From NCBI GenBank assembly GCA_002049455.2, contig KV918811.1, positions 248,001 through 312,000 on the forward strand: a DNA stretch of 64,000 nucleotides, written 5' to 3'. A program made the position numbers and the translations under genes. Position 1 is the first letter of the stretch; each line of letters begins with the position of its first letter. The notes under the pieces are model-generated. The model saw only the letters and a list, made by a program, of their open reading frames with translations, did no database searches and was not told where the DNA came from. Positions 10,326-19,534 of this stretch are shown here, in pieces. The stretch comes from Porphyra umbilicalis. Its lineage: Eukaryota > Rhodophyta > Bangiophyceae > Bangiales > Bangiaceae.

Positions 10326-11985
10326 GCGAAGCTTCTAGTAGGGATCCATTCGTGTTCTCAACGCTCAGGCAGCCACGTTGCACGGAATGGATGGCCCTAG
10401 TCGGTTTGATGGTCACCCTCTAGGCCATTTGATTGGATGATCTCATCTGCACGGCCAATCAACAATATCCACGTTTCAGCGTTGGATGGCTCACGATCGC
10501 TCTGATCCAGATGGATTACACATGCAAGCGATTACAGATTTCTCCAAATGCGTTTACAGATGCCTTCTGGGAACCCCCACTGTACAGTACATACTCCCAC
10601 CAAGGCCCAGAAATGGTCAGCAGCGCGCCTCTCGGCGGTAGTGTCAGCACTGCCTCTCCGCTCTCTTCCGTCGTCTCGCTATCTCGCTATCTCGCCCCTC
10701 CGTCGGCCCTTTTACACCACCACTCCATCGTCGTCAGTGCACCGCCATGCTCTCTCTTCGACGCGCGGGCCTCATCCGCTCCTTCTTTGGGCCCGCGCTC
10801 CGCATCCGCCCCTTTTTTTGCCCCCCCTTCTCCCCCTTCTTTGCGCCCGCGCGCCACATCTGCCCCTTTCTTTGCTCCCCTCCCTCCCCCCATCCGCACG
10901 CCATGCAAGTCGCGCTGTTCTTAGATTCTTTTTTGTTCTCCATGCGTTCCACGTCCTTCCCCGTTCCCCCGCCCGGCCCCTGCCGGGGTGTTCACCCATC
11001 TCTTGTTCATTTCTTGAGGCATCTGCTGGTCTCCGCTGTCGACCTCCCCCTGCGTGTGGCGGCGCGCCGGGTGCTGTGCTTGCTTGCTTTTCTGACCATT
11101 GCTCTATACTGAAACCCATACGACAAAGATAAAGATATCAAATGGGGACCGACAATGGGGACGCTACAACTGTAGAAGAGAACAGGACACAACGACAACT
11201 GGGGAAGAAGAAAGGGACCCAACGCTGTGGTGGTCAGAAGAGCAAAGGGACAGGACGACTAGCCGCCATTACAGTGACGAAGCTCGAAATTCTATGACAG
11301 CATCGGAGAGACACGCTCCCTCATTGTACAACACATATGCTGAATAATACATCACAATGCCAATTGCTCCCCATCACCCGAGCAACATGACATTTCACAC
11401 GACTCAGCTGCTTCACGCATTCGACACATTGCGTAGACTGGGCGAAGCAGCTGATTCGTGTGACGGGAAACAAAAGGGTAAATGCACACTGAGAACCACT
11501 GCACTGCGCAGATTCCCAGCTTGTGGGGGGTGGCGCTCCGGCCGTGGTGCGGACACTGTCAAGCTCACTCCCACCTCGGCCGGGACCAGTGCTATGCCTC
11601 ACAGGCAGTGAGTGTTCTTCGTATGTCCGACACGAAACAGCAGAGCACGACACGCCGAGAAAATGTGGCCATCCTTTGCGTCCGTGGAGGAAGGCCACGG
11701 CGCGGCAACATATTGACAATGCACGTTTTCCTTAGGGACGGAGACGTCGGCATCATCCTGAATAGTGCAGAATCGCACCAATCGCTGGATGCTGCGGAAG
11801 TGAGGAGCACACGGCATAATGTTTTTCTTCATTTCGTTTGACGTCGACTGGGAAGAGCACCCTTTACAGTAGGTGGAAACAAAATGCGAACTGGTGATTG
11901 CTGAAGTTTTCCAAACTGCGTGTCTGTGTTCTCACGAAAAGGCGAAGCTTCGCTACCTGGTCGCTGCCCTGGGGGACCTACTTGT
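10326..11985. mobile_element. ~1.66-kb sequence inserted in element copy A (type unknown)
   Basis: At 10325 copy A leaves alignment with copy B (shared up to CGAATCGGAATGAT) and rejoins at about 11985 (TCCTTCATGAGC). The insert opens with AGCGAAGCTTC (10326-10336) and contains the complementary GAAGCTTCGCT near its right end (about 11944), a possible short inverted terminus, although the core is itself palindromic. It holds a strongly pyrimidine-rich stretch (about 10640-11000) and no recognisable domain. Confidence 0.5.
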
Positions 11986-12245
11986 CCTTCATGAGCTTTT
12001 GCCAGCAATTTCGTCAGACAATTGCCGAATCTGCAGGTGCTGGTGTGAAGATGATTTCCACTGAATACCGGAGCAGACAGTCTTGGAGCTCTTCTGAACT
12101 CCACTGCGGGCTCTCTCTCGAAGATCAACAAAAAGTGGGCATAGTTTGATCCCATGATCAATGTGCGACAGTTCTGCGAACCGTCAGTGGGCGTGTTCAA
12201 ATCTGGCAGTTTTCAGTTCTAAGGAATCGAGGACAAAACGCTGTG

Positions 12246-12622
12246 GGGCCGAGGGCCTCAACTGAACAGCAATATACCCCAGAAATCTTCATTCGGGTAG
12301 ATTTATTGCGCGGTTTACATTGGATACTCCGTATTTGTGGACGGTTCGGCATAGCAGGTGTTGCTGGAAGTGACAGATTCTGCATAGACCCGCCACGTTA
12401 GCCACGTGGCAGTATATTTTGTGGACTCGACATTGTAGGCTGTGCTCTTGCCGACGTCAAATGTGCCTATGGTGCTTTTCCATATTTTGGCCACGCTGCG
12501 CGACGCAACGTTTGCCCAAACTATTGCGGACCACTTAGTCACGATTGTGGTCCAAAATGATCTCGATTGTCTCCACAGCCACTAGTAATTGAGGTCCGCG
12601 GGATCATGACATCAGCAGTCGA
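12246..12622. other. Region without a supported gene
   Basis: AT-richer than its surroundings. It includes one half of a dispersed inverted pair (12468-12521). Nothing else could be supported. Confidence 0.4.
12468..12521 (-). repeat. 54-bp dispersed repeat, partner of 28408-28461
   Basis: Its reverse complement is identical over 54 bases to 28408-28461 (contains GCAAACGTTGCGTCGCGCAG). Flanking bases are only loosely similar, so both are probably pieces of an older repeat family. Confidence 0.7.
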
Positions 12623-14071
12623 TTGCCGCTGTGCGCTTCCCTTTCCGAGACGTTACCGGCAGTCCTGATTCCAGACAGCCAGCTCAGCCCGGCGACTGGT
12701 GGTTGCTGGTGGAAACTCGAAGCTTTCAGATGCGACCCTTCCAGCGCCAACACCCAGGAGGCATTGCCTGTTGCCCTAATGGTCGATGAGCTCCCCAACA
12801 GCGCTGGCCTGGCCGGGTACACGGACCGCGGTCAGAGCCCGGAACGTGACGGGACGACGGCGGTCACCGCGACGGTCTCAGCGGCAGCCCGACGACGGTC
12901 ACCACGACGGTCACCGCGACGGTCACCGCGACGGTCTCAGCGGCAGCCAGACGACGGTCACCACGACGGTCACCACGACGGTCACCACGACGGTCACCAC
13001 GACGGTCACCACGACGGTCACCACGACAGTCACCGCGGCGGTCACCGCGGCGGTCACCGCGACGGTCACCACGACGGTCTCAGCGGCAACCAGGACAGTC
13101 TGCGTTGGTCGGCAGCGGCCGTCATGAAGAGCAGCCTCTGTCACTACGTGAGTTCTCCTGATGGCCCGACGCACAATGCGCGGTCATGCCATCTGAGACA
13201 GACCCAGCGTCGCCGGTCGCTGCCCGAGGGGCACCCTTTTTGTGAGCTTGGCCAGTGCTTCAGCGCGCTGTGCGTTCAGAAGGAGAAGTGTAACACGAGT
13301 GGTGTGACAAGGCACCTGTACGGGACGCAGGCTCTGCACCCTGGACGCTGGAAGATCAACAAGCAGGACCGGCTGATGAGGAAGCCCAACAAGCAGCCTC
13401 TCACCACGGAAGACTTTGTCTGCCCCATGATGACGGACCTCTCTATTAAGAGCATGATTGACAGCACCGTCAGCGTGTCCACCACGGCGGCGGAGGACGC
13501 GCAAATACGGCGGATGGCCACGTCGCGCCTCCACGCCAACACGAACGCCGAGCGTCTCGACATCGACGAGACGGTGAGGGTGATGAAGGGCTTGGAAGCA
13601 ACGCGGCGCTCTTTCAGAAGGAGAACAGGACATCCTTTAAGATGCTGTACTCGAACGCCCACCTCGGCGCGGTCCCCGCCAACCACCTGGCTGCGTCAGC
13701 CGCCGAGAGCAGCCTCGACGAAACGAAACCACCCTCCTCCGACAGCGAGGATGTGCTCGGTTCTTCTGATGACGAGGCGGCGGCCTAGGCGGCGAGCGCC
13801 AGAGCAGGCAGCCGCAGAGGCCGCAAGCGACTCGCTGGCGATGGCGGCAGCGGCAAGGCACGGCAACAAGGAGGCGACGGTGGTCGCGATTGCGGCGGAA
13901 ATGGCGGCGGCGGTGCCGGCCGCGGAAACGCACGGCAACAAGGAGGTGCCGATGGCCTCGATGGCCGCGATGGCGGCGGTGGCGGCGGTGATGGTTGAGC
14001 GAGTAGCCGGAAGGCGTCGCGCGGTGGCGCCACCTCCAGAGCCGCACGTGCTCACCACTCAGGACGTCTGA
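12623..14071 (+). CDS. Hypothetical frame crossing a minisatellite; doubtful gene
   Basis: Open for 482 codons from a TTG; the first ATG in frame is at 12779. Residues ~90-155 are the translated 12-bp minisatellite (GHHD-type repeats). Residues ~165-330 look more protein-like, with a Cys/His group CVQKEKCNTSGVTRHLYG resembling half of a BED-type finger, then TTEDFVCPMMTDLSIKSMID and an acidic/basic helix. Around 13617 a neighbouring frame takes over the better composition (ALFQKENRTSFKMLYSNAHL, ending after a Ser/Asp-rich tail at 13789), which suggests a frameshift. Downstream the frame is Ala-rich low complexity. It may be a decayed transposase fragment, but I cannot name a family. Confidence 0.3.
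   Translation: MPLCASLSETLPAVLIPDSQLSPATGGCWWKLEAFRCDPSSANTQEALPVALMVDELPNSAGLAGYTDRGQSPERDGTTAVTATVSAAARRRSPRRSPRRSPRRSQRQPDDGHHDGHHDGHHDGHHDGHHDGHHDSHRGGHRGGHRDGHHDGLSGNQDSLRWSAAAVMKSSLCHYVSSPDGPTHNARSCHLRQTQRRRSLPEGHPFCELGQCFSALCVQKEKCNTSGVTRHLYGTQALHPGRWKINKQDRLMRKPNKQPLTTEDFVCPMMTDLSIKSMIDSTVSVSTTAAEDAQIRRMATSRLHANTNAERLDIDETVRVMKGLEATRRSFRRRTGHPLRCCTRTPTSARSPPTTWLRQPPRAASTKRNHPPPTARMCSVLLMTRRRPRRRAPEQAAAEAASDSLAMAAAARHGNKEATVVAIAAEMAAAVPAAETHGNKEVPMASMAAMAAVAAVMVERVAGRRRAVAPPPEPHVLTTQDV
12851..13090 (+). repeat. 12-bp minisatellite (GGTCACCACGAC)n with interspersed variants
   Basis: About 20 copies of GGTCACCACGAC and GGTCACCGCGAC, interrupted twice by GGTCTCAGCGGCAGCC-type units, giving a weak higher-order pattern. 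The period is a multiple of three, so all frames stay open; this explains the long shadow frames here. Confidence 0.85.
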
Positions 14072-15060
14072 GCCGGACACACCGCTACGCTGCAGCCATC
14101 GCAAAGAGTCAGAGCCAGCGGTCGTCTCCGGCAACCGCCCGGTCGCGAAAGGTTGGTGTTGGAAAAACAAAGGTCAGAAGGAGCAACAATGACGGCACTT
14201 CATCGACGCCAATCGATGTCGACGACGAGAAAAAGACGCAGTCAGGCTTGGTGCACGACGATGGGTGGCCAGAAGACACACGTGCACGCTTCGAGCGTAC
14301 CCTTCCTGCTTGCGTGTCGCCGCGATTCGGGGGCACCCCCCCCGTCCGCATCGCTCACGCCGTCATGGCGGAGCTGTACCAGTGGCCTTTTGAGGACGTC
14401 GACGCTGACATTGCGGGAGTGGTCATCAAAGGCGCGTCAGACTCGCAGGTGCGCGGGTTTATGCTGAACTCTGGGATGTTATCGTCCGCCCAGGTCGCGG
14501 AGTGCCTGTGCTCGGCCATGTCGCCGCCTCTGCGCCGGGCGTCCCTGTCGAGTATTGCCTACGCGGTCCAGCGTGTCGTGGACACTACCGCTGCTGCAGC
14601 GGCTGACGCAACGGGGTCCGGTCCGGTCGGTGCTGCCTCTGTTGCGTTTCCGGCGACGACCGCAGGAAGGGGCCCTGTTGCTTCCCCTCGCGCCGAATCG
14701 ACACTGCCCAACCGTGGTACCACTGCACGCACCATCGGTGCTCGACGTGCCGTGGCCATCCTTGCGCCACCCGGGTTCCGTGGTCTTCCACGACCAGTAG
14801 CTGGCGGCCTGTCACAGCGTGTCACCCCCACTCCTGCAGCTCACATTGCCGCCGCTGCACCACGCACCTCTGACGCCTCTGTGACCCCCGCGGCGTCCAC
14901 GGCTAACGCGGCGCCCAGTGCCGGGTCCGGCACCGCTCTGATGCCCCTTGTCGCAGTCGCTCATGTGACTGCGGTTGCCGCACCGGAGGTCTCCTCTATG
15001 GCCCCTGCAGCAGCAGCTGCGGCAGGGTTGCGCAATGTCGGCACCGCAACCGACGCGTGA
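13999..15060 (+). CDS. Hypothetical protein, Ala/Ser-rich C-terminal half
   Basis: One frame is open from a TGA at 13996-13998 to the stop at 15058-15060. No ATG opens it cleanly upstream of residue ~100, so it may be the 3' exon of a longer gene or start at a non-ATG. The first ~80 residues are basic and Ser-rich, then a short acidic segment STPIDVDDEKK resembling a SUMO-interacting motif, then a globular-looking ~100-residue part (GWPEDTRARFERTLPACVS, IAHAVMAELYQWPFEDVDAD, ASDSQVRGFMLNSGML, SSAQVAECLCSAM). The last ~150 residues are Ala/Thr/Pro/Gly low complexity. I recognise no family. Composition and freedom from stops are the only coding evidence. Confidence 0.4.
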   Translation, partial: ASSRKASRGGATSRAARAHHSGRLSRTHRYAAAIAKSQSQRSSPATARSRKVGVGKTKVRRSNNDGTSSTPIDVDDEKKTQSGLVHDDGWPEDTRARFERTLPACVSPRFGGTPPVRIAHAVMAELYQWPFEDVDADIAGVVIKGASDSQVRGFMLNSGMLSSAQVAECLCSAMSPPLRRASLSSIAYAVQRVVDTTAAAAADATGSGPVGAASVAFPATTAGRGPVASPRAESTLPNRGTTARTIGARRAVAILAPPGFRGLPRPVAGGLSQRVTPTPAAHIAAAAPRTSDASVTPAASTANAAPSAGSGTALMPLVAVAHVTAVAAPEVSSMAPAAAAAAGLRNVGTATDA

Positions 15061-16209
15061 CTTGCATTGGCGTGGGTGGCTTCATGGGGGTCCTTGTCTT
15101 GACCGACCGTTTCGTAGTTCCTTCTGCACGGGATAGCGCCTGCTCAGTCTTGTTCACCCATTCTTTTTCTCTTTATCGGCCTGCGAGGCCAGGTTGTGCC
15201 CCGCTCTGTCACCAAGTCGATATGGGACTTGTGCATGGCAGCGTTCCTGCGGGCACTGCGGTGGCACTGCGGTGCCCTACGCCCAGAAGATGGATCGTCG
15301 ACAGCGCAGCCACGACTCAACCACGTTGATGGGTTTTCTGAGAGGGCACAGGGACTGCGGGCATCCAAATTGAGTAACAGTGGAGATCAAATGGCCGACA
15401 GTTATCGAATCGGCACTGGATTGACGAGGGCACGAACTGCCCGCGCTGCTCGGCCGTCATCAGAGCGCCCGCCAGCCTATCATTTCCAAGGCTGCAGCAG
15501 AGACCGCGACGCGACCGGCCCGGCCGCGGCGTGGAATTACTGTACCCGAGCTGCGACCGTTCTGGCCTCTGCGCTTTTCGGGGCATGTGGTGGTCGTTTG
15601 ACGGCGGCCGCTGTGCCTCACCCGTCGCCAGGTGCATGCACCGTGAGTCCATCGTTCCTTCGCGAATGAGATCCATGAAAGGGCTACCCTCGCCGTCCAG
15701 GGGTACTTGCACACACCACAGAAACCAAGAAGAATCCTGTGTGCGCTTCGTTGCAGAACTGGTCATCTCATGGGGCGCACCGATGAGGCACACTCACCCA
15801 CTGGAGCACACTGCCAAGGCCCAACCGTCGCACTGGACAAACTCTTCAGAGCCCACCCAGACTTTGTGTGTGACTTGCACGTGGGGCCGCCAGCCGGACT
15901 GTTCTATCTCGACGGGCCTACCAGCGAACAGCTTGGCGCCAGCGCGACGTCCCTACGGGAGCGCGGCGCATGCTCTTGTTTTCACGTCGGCCACACAGCA
16001 ACGATGCGGCCGGCCGGTGGCGCTGTCTCTGGAGTGGACCAATCACTATCCTTTTGCCCCGCGGGTACAACGCGAGGGAACGCAAGTGCCTGGTTGTCGA
16101 CTTCGGTGACACACCGCCCGGACCGCTCGTGTTGCTGCCGCCGTCGACGGCCCCGTGGCAGTCGTCTCATTGTGCATCCCCTGGGCAGAAACCAAAGCGC
16201 CGCACGTGT
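15061..16209. other. Region without a supported gene
   Basis: A frame at 15707-16366 (+) has a plausible middle (DKLFRAHPDFVCDLHVGPPA) but degenerates into the downstream minisatellite. It could be an exon fragment; nothing decides it. Confidence 0.35.
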
Positions 16210-16900
16210 GGCCGCTGCTGCTGACGTCGCCGTCACCGTCGTCGGTTTGAGCTTCCTCGCGGCAAAGGTCCACACACCCCTCCTGTCGCCACTGCCGTCA
16301 CCGTCGCAGATTCGTGTCTTCGTGTGGGCACAACCATCGCGTCGCTCGTGTTACTGTTGCTGTTGACGTTGCCGTCGGCGCCGACAGGTTTTGTATCGAC
16401 TAGACGCATCCCAAGGCGCCGCCCGTATTTTCACTTCCTTTGGCGGCGCCGTGGCCGTCGTCAGTTTGTGCGTTGGCGTGGCCACGCCCCACGAACCTCC
16501 CGTGTTGCCACTGCCGTTGGCGGCGCCGTCGCCATCGTCGGTTTGTGCGTTCGCGTGGCCACCCCCCACGAACCTCCCGTATTGACGCTGCTGCTGACGG
16601 CACCGTCACCGTCGACGGGTTTCGCGTCGACTAGACGCATCTGAAGGCTCCGCTCGTTTTGCTGCTGCCGTTGGCGGCGCCTTCGCCGTCGTCGGTTTGT
16701 GCGTTGGCGTGGCCACGCCCAACGGACCTTCCGTGTTGCCGCTGCCGTAGGCGGCACTGTCGCCGTCGACGGCTCGCTGATCTACGTGGCCACGCTTCAC
16801 TCTCCGTTCCTGTTGCTGCTGCAGTGTACGGCGCGGTTTCCGCCGGCAGCTGCTGGGTCGACGCGGCCACGCCTCGCGCGCGGCTGCTGTTGCTGTTGCT
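16210..16900 (+). repeat. Minisatellite, ~75-80-bp period, about 9 diverged units
   Basis: The block GCCGTCGTCGGTTTGTGCGT...TGGCGTGGCCACGCCC recurs around 16456, 16531, 16608 (variant with GTCGACTAGACGCATC, also at ~16400), 16688 and 16763, with weaker copies on both sides. Units differ at many positions, so the array is old. Because 75 is divisible by three, several frames on both strands remain open; I treat these as shadows. Confidence 0.8.
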
Positions 16901-19423
16901 GCTTCCGCTGCCGCTGACGGCGCCGACGTCGTCGGCGGTGCTCGAGACCAAGCGGGCACGCCCCGCGTTCCACTGCTGTTGCGGTCGCCGCTGCGGCGAG
17001 CGCCGCCGCCAGTATGGTTGGCTGCTCGGTCCCCGACACGCTCCATTGCTGCCATAGGAGCCCTTGGTGTTGGTGGCGCCTGTACCTGTCGGCGTTGCCG
17101 GGATGGGCCCGCGGAAATCTACGACACCGCATCCGCACGAAGTTACGCCGCCTCAGACGTCATCTTTGCCCCCCTCTCCTCAGCTGCCTCCAGCGACGCC
17201 AACGCCGCGGCCGCCACGACGCTTCCTCTTCCCTCCTCTCGAGCATGCGCCAGAAGGTGGCATACCGATTATATCTCTGATCACGCCGCCAGCGTCACCT
17301 AAGGCGACCGCTGGAGCGTTGACAGCAACAGTCGCAGCTTCCGGCGACTCGGACGGCGCGCGTCCCCGGCGCGCGGCCGTGTTTCTCTTACGAAACCTCC
17401 GCCGATACCGAGGTCCCGCTCTGCGCCGGTCACTGCCGACAGTGCCATCGTGTTTTCTGTCAACGCACGTTGCCAAGGGCTTGACAACAACGCCAAGTTC
17501 CCCAAAGACGGAGACGGAGAGCGGCGAGAAGCAGCCCCGTGGTCGTTGCGCCGGAGCAGGTGGCGGCGGTGCTGCGTCCGCAGATGGTGATGGTCTTCCA
17601 GGGGGAGGTGCTGGTGGTCGTTATCATCGACGCTAGCAATGAGTGTGGGGTGGGACGCCGCAACTGTGGCGCGCGGGCCCGGCCTTGTCTCTCACCTGAA
17701 AGAGATGAGCGAGTTGATGGACCGGAGTGGATGCAATAATGGAATAGTCTTTGATGCTCTCATAGCCACCGCAATCTCCGCCTCTTCCAGCACCTTAGGC
17801 CTGTCTACGAGCGCTCGGTCTGCAAACCTTCATTCTGGGCAGCAAAGACGTTCCCAGCCACCCACCTTGTCAACGCAGACGCACACACACAGGCCCCGGC
17901 TCAGCTCCCACGGCACACCACCGCCGCCGGCGCGCCGACGGCCGCGCCGATTAACGGGTCGCGGACCAGCGACGCACGAGACCACAAACGACGCACGAAC
18001 CACCGCCGACCTGTGCTCGTTCTTAACCAGCTCGTACCAGCCGCGGAGGCCCTGGAAGCGGTCACGCGCCCGCCCCGCGTCGGCGGCCGCGTCGGCCGCC
18101 GCCGCCGCCGTCCCGTCCGCGCCCGTCATCCCCGCCAGGGCCAAGAGCCCCGCGCCGCCGTCAATGAGGCACGCACGCCACGACGGTCTTGCCTACCTCC
18201 AGCAGCCCTCGTGCGGTGGCCACCGCGGCCGTCCGCTCAATCACCTGTAGGAGGGGGCGCTGCAGCGTGCCGGTGCGCCCCGGGGGGCTGGTGGTTTTCG
18301 GACATGCCACAGCTGTGGCACGACCGACACCCACCGTGCCACGCCAACATCTTTCGTGCAGGTCGCGACGCGTCTCGCCCATGATGCCTGCCTGCGCTGC
18401 CCGCTCCCCGTCGTACGTGGGCGTGGTCGTCTTGGCGCCCGCCTGCGTCGGGCCTGGGCAGAGGCGACGGAGGGCGGGTGCGGCGCCGCCGCGGGACGCA
18501 CAGGCCGTGGCGGCAGCGTGTGCCGGGCCGCTACCACCGCCGAGCTCCACCCACGCCTCGCCCGTGGGACCGCCGCAGCCATCCTCCAGCACGAGACGGC
18601 CGCTTTGGGGCCAACCGCGAGGCCGCCGTCAGTCCCCACGTCGCCAACCGCCGCAGCTACAGCCACCGCCGCCGAGGCCACGGGGGCCGCCACCGCGGCC
18701 GCCCCCCCACCGCTCCACCGCCCCGGACGTGGCAGCCGCCACCATCGGCGTCGCCGCCGCCGCGGCCACCGCCACTGCCGCTGCCGCCATCACCACTGTT
18801 TCTTCGGCAGCGGGTGGGACGATGGGGGTGCATCGGAACCACCGCCATCCATTGGCGGCGGTGGCGGCACCGGCGGGGCGGCGGTGGCGGCACCGGCGGA
18901 GCGACATAGGCGGGACGGCGGCGACTGCAGCATCGGTTTGTTGGCTGTGGCGCTCTGGCAAGGACGGCACACGTCCAAGTGGCAATGTCTGTGTCGGTGA
19001 TGTCCCTCTTACAGCGATGATCTGGCCAACCACAAGCCGTCTATTATGGTCGTTTTTTTTCGTTTCAGGTGAAAGAAGCCCCCTGTGCGTGCCATGTGTT
19101 TAGACTGCAGCGTGAGGGAATTGAAAACATGCTCACTTTCCACTGGCGAGTGAGCCCCCGTTCGAGGCTTGCGCCAGCCACATGCCTGATCGCGCTTGTT
19201 GTGGGAGGCTACATCAGAAGTTGTCACCATTCGGCGAGCAGAAGTGCCACTGAACGAGCATTCACCATAACCAAGGAGCTTCGGTCGATGGTGAGCCCCA
19301 TCATTGAGCCCTCTGAGAGCAAAATGCAGACGACGATGTCGATCTGTTGACGATCTCCCCCGCCGGCGTGCCCCTTCCAGTCTCCGGTCTCGATGCCGTG
19401 TGATACACACGGCCAAGGAGCAT
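16901..19423. other. GC-rich low-complexity DNA, no supported gene
   Basis: Many overlapping frames in five or six phases, mostly Arg/Pro/Ala/Gly tracts from CCG/GCC repeats. The best reverse-strand pieces are at 18592-18161 (ending RPLLQVIERTAAVATARG) and 18144-17830 (GRARDRFQGLRGWYELVKNE), adjacent and in different frames; they might be exons or a broken gene of unknown family. The best forward piece starts at 17639 (VARGPGLVSHLKEMSELMDR). None is strong enough to call. Confidence 0.3.
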
Positions 19424-19534
19424 CCATCGCGGGGCGCTCGGTGACCTTTCGCCACCAGCGCTCGTCACTGTCACGGGGCACCCATCGCGGGGCGCTCGGT
19501 GACCTTTCTCCACCAGGGCTCCTCACTGTCACGG
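19424..19534 (+). repeat. 58-bp tandem duplication
   Basis: Two near-identical 58-bp copies (CCATCGCGGGGCGCTCGGTG... to CACTGTCACGG) differing at a few bases. The length is not a multiple of three, so the 184-aa reverse frame that crosses it changes phase between copies and is unlikely to be a conserved gene. Confidence 0.8.

Larger units (their letters stand above)
8844..12245. mobile_element. CACTG-ended element, copy A, with two nested insertions
   Basis: The stretches 8844-9363, 9763-10325 and about 11985-12245 align in order with 26594-27933 (copy B). Both copies start CACTGCGGGT and end with CGCTGTG, giving short imperfect inverted termini (CAC-T/A-GCG). The interior is full of short direct and inverted repeats such as GATCATCTTCGGGACTG and CCAGGATGAT, the subterminal style of CACTA-like elements. 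Frames at 9934-10326 and in copy B are not clearly coding. Copy A is interrupted by the 399-bp MITE and by a ~1.66-kb sequence, and its flanks no longer show a clean TA, so it looks older than copy B. Confidence 0.65.

Noticed and set aside
18356-19103. Long Arg/Pro/Ala-rich frames on both strands
   Set aside because: CCG/GCC low complexity leaves all frames open; no motif supports coding.
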